DNA of 64,000 bases from Stenotrophomonas maltophilia. GTDB taxonomy: Bacteria > Pseudomonadota > Gammaproteobacteria > Xanthomonadales > Xanthomonadaceae. The DNA lies in the NCBI GenBank assembly GCA_002363385.1, contig DEVL01000002.1, positions 223,550-287,549 on the forward strand, given 5' to 3'. Under the pieces are notes generated by a model. It saw nothing but the letters and a program-made list of their open reading frames with translations, was not told the DNA's origin and did no database searches. Below are positions 61,138 to 64,000 of this stretch, one piece after another (within the stretch, counting starts at the first letter, position 1; the number at the start of each line of letters is the position of its first letter). The translations under genes and the position numbers were made by a program.

Positions 61138-62273
61138 ACCGCCGCCTTTCGCGCACGCGCACGCAAGGCATCGGCGGTGCGCAGGCCGTAGATGTACACG
61201 CCGGTGAAACACAACGAGGTGAGCAGGGCGCCCGCCAGGAACCACAGCAGCCGGATCGGCCAGCCACCGAAACTGCCGAAATGCAGTGGGTCAGCCATTT
61301 CCGCGATGCGTTGATGCACGCTCAGATCGCCGCCGTCATGGCGGCCCAGCACGGTGCCGTCCTGCAGATCCAGCGCGATGTTGTTGGCCCGTTCGCGCAC
61401 CAGCCAGGCAGTGGCCTCACCCACCAGGACCAGTCCGCGACCATCGCGACTCACGAGTGCGCCGGTGGGCGTGAACGCTGGCCATTGCTCACGCACGTGA
61501 CGCACGGCGGCATCGACCGCCGCGGGGTCCACCGGGCGCGCTGGTCCGTCGCCGTCCACCAGGTTCGTGACCGGGGCCGCCGGCGCATTGCCCCCCAGGG
61601 ATTCGACCAGATACCACGCCCCGGTGATGCCGATCAGCAGCAGGAACCACATCGACCACACGCCGGCCAGGCGATGCAGATCACCCCAGAGGCGGCGCGG
61701 ACGCGCGGTATCGGGACGCTTGAAGAAGCCACGCCACCATTTCTTGTAGATGTACAGGCTGCCCAGCCAGGACAGCAGCAACGGTACCGAGAGTGCCGTC
61801 ACCAACGGCACCCCATAGATGACCGGCAGCATCAGATGGCGATGGGTGTTGCGCAGCAGGCGTTGCACATTGAACCAGCCGGTGTCGCCGGTGACCTGCG
61901 CGGTGTAGGGGTTGATCCACACGAAACGCCTGCGGCCATCGGACAGGCGCATCTGCGCGCGGGCCGCGAACAATCGTGTGTGCCCGGCACTGATGCCCTC
62001 CAGTTCCCAGTCCGGCCGGGCGGTCTGCACGGCGGAGATCATGCGCCCCCAACTGGCGGTGTCACCACCGTCGGCCACCCGCATCGGCTTGTGCAGCAGC
62101 CAGTCGATCTCCTGCGAGAACACCGCGAGCGTGCCGGTCAGGCAGACGAAGCCCATGAACAGGCACAGCTTCAGCCCGATCCAGCTGTGCAGCTCGAACC
62201 AGCGCCGACGCCCGCCACCGGTTGCGGGCGGGGCGGGCAGGCGCGCTGGCGAAGGCGGGCGCGTGGGTTGCAT
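61134..62273 (-). CDS. PepSY-associated membrane protein (siderophore utilisation)
   Basis: The product has 379 residues from the ATG at 62273, which shares one base with the stop of the TonB receptor (TGATG). RRRWFELHSWIGLKLCLFMGFVCLTGTLAVFS is the first membrane segment with conserved His. LLRNTHRHLMLP and LWGDLHRLAGVWSMWFLLLIG carry further His residues that may bind heme. It ends with a fourth segment and a basic tail. It should reduce or release iron from the siderophore brought in by the neighbouring receptor. Confidence 0.88.
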   Translation of the reverse strand: MQPTRPPSPARLPAPPATGGGRRRWFELHSWIGLKLCLFMGFVCLTGTLAVFSQEIDWLLHKPMRVADGGDTASWGRMISAVQTARPDWELEGISAGHTRLFAARAQMRLSDGRRRFVWINPYTAQVTGDTGWFNVQRLLRNTHRHLMLPVIYGVPLVTALSVPLLLSWLGSLYIYKKWWRGFFKRPDTARPRRLWGDLHRLAGVWSMWFLLLIGITGAWYLVESLGGNAPAAPVTNLVDGDGPARPVDPAAVDAAVRHVREQWPAFTPTGALVSRDGRGLVLVGEATAWLVRERANNIALDLQDGTVLGRHDGGDLSVHQRIAEMADPLHFGSFGGWPIRLLWFLAGALLTSLCFTGVYIYGLRTADALRARARKAAV

Positions 62274-64000
62274 CAGAAGGTGTATGCCGCCTGGAGATAC
62301 ACACGACGCGGCTCGCCCGGGAAGTGCCCCGTGCGTCCGGTGAAGCCGCTGGCTGCGTAGACCTTGTCGAACACGTTCTTGAGGTTGGCCTGGAACTGCC
62401 ACTGCTGCCACTGCGTTTTCCAGCTGACATCGAACGTGGTGTATGGCTTCACCGTCTGCCCATCCAGGCTGATGCGCTCGTCCACATGGTCGGCACCGAA
62501 GCCCACGGCCGACTGGATCGCCGGGAAGTCGTAACGGGTCCATAGACCCAGCTTGTTGCGTGGTGCGTTGGCAAAGCGATCGCCCGACGCATTGGTGATG
62601 CCACCGGTGCCGGCATCCTTCACCACGGCATCGTTATAGGCGTAGGTGAGATTGACCACCCAGCGGTCGGTCACGTCGGCCAGCAGGTCCAGTTCCATGC
62701 CCTTGCTGCGCACCAGGCCCAGCGTCGCCAGTTGGTTCACGCCATCGATCACCGCGCCGGTGGCCTGCACGATGTTGCTGCGCTCGATGCGGTATGCGGC
62801 CAGGTTCAGGGTGATGCGCTCGGCCAGCAGGCTCTTCATGCCCACTTCCCACTGCCGGCTGCGCTCGGGATCGAACGGACCACCGGCGTCGGCATTCTGG
62901 TTGGCCGCCGATTGCGGAACGAAGCCGCTGGCCACGTTGGCATACACGTTCACACCATCGCGGACCACCAAGGTGCTGCCCAGGCGCCAGCTGATGTCAT
63001 CGCCATCCACGCTGCTGCCGGCGATGCGGTCGTCATCCTTGAAACCATCCCAGCGCAGCCCGGCCAGGATGTGCCAGCGCGGGGTCAGGGTGATCTCATC
63101 CTGCAGGTAGCCGCCGTAGCGCTTGCTGCGGGTGCTGGTCGCACGCCAGGGCAGGGCGGCCAGGTTGTACTCGTGATAGGAGGTCACGCCATACACCGGG
63201 TTGAACAGGTCGATGCCCGGGACAGGACCGGCGCCGCGGGCAAGATCCGCGCTGTTCGCGGTCTGGGCGTTGAAATCCGCGTCCATCTGGTACACATCTG
63301 CGCCGAACAGCACCTTGTGGTCCACGCCTCCGGTGCTGAGCCGCCAGACGGCGTTGCCGTTGGCTGCGAAGGCATCGTTGGCGCGGATCTGGTTGCGCAG
63401 CTGGCGCGTCATCCACTCGGCGGTGCCGTCACGATCGCGGTCGATCAGGCCCATCGGCTCGTGGTACATCTGGTGTTCGTTGTTCTCGAACCACCGCGCC
63501 GCGACGTCCAGGTCCAGGCTCGAGGTAGGCGAGAAACGGTACTGGGCCAGCACCACCTTGGCATCCATATCAAGGAAGTCCGTGGCCTCGTTGTGGTTCC
63601 AGCGGCGGTCGGTCAGGAAGGTGCCGGCATCGTTCACCGGCACCCCGCGCAGGCGATTGCCGCCGAGTTTCTGCGTGATGTCGGTGTACTGCAGCACCAT
63701 CTCGCCGGTCTCGCCCACGTCGAACGCAATCGACGCATCGCCGATCACGCTTTCGCTGTCGGTGTTCCAGCGTACGCCGTCTTCGGTGTCGCTGTAGAGG
63801 CCAGCGCGGTAGCGCACGCTGCCGGTGGTGTTCAGTGCACCGGTGGCTTCGACGGAGGCGGCGCGGAAATCGTTGTTGCCGACCTGCACCTCCACCCGGC
63901 GCTCGGCCTTGGCCGACGGCTTGCGGGTGACATAGTTGATGACACCGCCCGCATCGCCGCCACCGTACAGCGCGCCGGCCGGACCCTTGAGCACTTCCAC
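62273..64000 (-). CDS. TonB-dependent siderophore receptor (5' part outside the window)
   Basis: The frame is open to the right edge, giving 575 residues; the signal peptide and early plug are missing. VEVLKGPAGALYGGGDAGGVINYVTRKP is the end of the plug in FhuA/FpvA-type receptors. YGGYLQDEITLTPRWHILAG, FDPERSRQWEVGMKS and the terminal YLQAAYTF (final Phe) are typical barrel signatures of hydroxamate siderophore receptors. A PepSY gene follows in overlap, the usual partner. The siderophore type cannot be decided. Confidence 0.9.
   Translation of the reverse strand: MEVLKGPAGALYGGGDAGGVINYVTRKPSAKAERRVEVQVGNNDFRAASVEATGALNTTGSVRYRAGLYSDTEDGVRWNTDSESVIGDASIAFDVGETGEMVLQYTDITQKLGGNRLRGVPVNDAGTFLTDRRWNHNEATDFLDMDAKVVLAQYRFSPTSSLDLDVAARWFENNEHQMYHEPMGLIDRDRDGTAEWMTRQLRNQIRANDAFAANGNAVWRLSTGGVDHKVLFGADVYQMDADFNAQTANSADLARGAGPVPGIDLFNPVYGVTSYHEYNLAALPWRATSTRSKRYGGYLQDEITLTPRWHILAGLRWDGFKDDDRIAGSSVDGDDISWRLGSTLVVRDGVNVYANVASGFVPQSAANQNADAGGPFDPERSRQWEVGMKSLLAERITLNLAAYRIERSNIVQATGAVIDGVNQLATLGLVRSKGMELDLLADVTDRWVVNLTYAYNDAVVKDAGTGGITNASGDRFANAPRNKLGLWTRYDFPAIQSAVGFGADHVDERISLDGQTVKPYTTFDVSWKTQWQQWQFQANLKNVFDKVYAASGFTGRTGHFPGEPRRVYLQAAYTF

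Noticed and set aside
1..64000. tRNA/rRNA genes, CRISPR arrays, insertion sequences, prophage, and Stenotrophomonas GTAG-type palindromic repeats
   Set aside because: I looked for terminal repeats, transposase or integrase signatures, regularly spaced repeats and CCA-ended cloverleaf patterns and saw none. Very short or diverged elements could be missed by eye.

Overview
The window is a GC-rich chromosomal segment, densely packed with genes, from a gammaproteobacterium that looks like family Xanthomonadaceae (Stenotrophomonas, Pseudoxanthomonas or Xanthomonas). The evidence is the DUF3348/DUF802 pair, the many TonB-dependent receptors, the GH92 mannosidase, the Fsr and prolyl aminopeptidase types, and GC-rich codon use throughout. 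I see no rRNA, tRNA, CRISPR array, insertion sequence or prophage. All assignments come from reading the sequence; no database search was run.

Layout. 0-3.5 kb (minus): a MotA/TolQ-like channel protein with a repeat-built coiled-coil tail (cut by the window edge), DUF3348, and a TraB-like exported protein. 3.6-11.1 kb: an esterase, a host-attachment-type protein coupled to a thioredoxin, a ProP-like transporter, a Kelch lipoprotein and a GH92 alpha-mannosidase. 11.1-12.1 kb: a Phd antitoxin/zeta toxin pair behind a perfect inverted repeat. 12.2-18.2 kb: catalase-like protein, YciF-like protein, M23 peptidase overlapping a 3-methyladenine glycosylase, exonuclease III, an AraC regulator and a convergent fosmidomycin-type exporter. 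18.4-21.8 kb: a large autotransporter with an odd cysteine-loop linker. 21.9-26.4 kb: TSUP exporter, prolyl aminopeptidase, and a three-gene membrane module (SPFH protein, double zinc-ribbon membrane protein, small membrane protein) that recalls ydjGHI of Bacillus.

26.5-30.7 kb: a NemR-like TetR repressor with an identical 16-bp box in front of itself and of an alkene reductase, then an ECF sigma/ChrR anti-sigma pair with all zinc ligands kept. 30.7-35 kb: a GAF-GGDEF(degenerate)-EAL protein, an unusual zinc-ribbon SDR and two small genes. 35-39.9 kb: a tightly coupled operon for a three-subunit membrane FAD sugar/polyol dehydrogenase plus its own porin. 40-48.8 kb: an ArsB/NhaD-type permease, an MFS exporter, small cysteine proteins, and a TolC-HlyD-permease-permease export operon lacking an ATPase gene.

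48.8-64 kb: metal and peptide uptake. Two minus-strand units pair a TonB receptor with a PepSY membrane protein; one starts with a His-rich DUF2946 protein and the other ends with a 41-residue membrane peptide. Between them, on the plus strand, lie an alpha/beta hydrolase, a D-aminoacylase-type amidohydrolase, a serine beta-lactamase-fold hydrolase, a dipeptide epimerase and another TonB receptor. Three points in this plus-strand block carry the same promoter-like box (ATTGACA[A/G]TTCTC followed by an AGGAC-type inverted repeat). I infer a co-regulated locus for import and breakdown of peptides containing D-amino acids. This is the best candidate in the window for an undescribed system.
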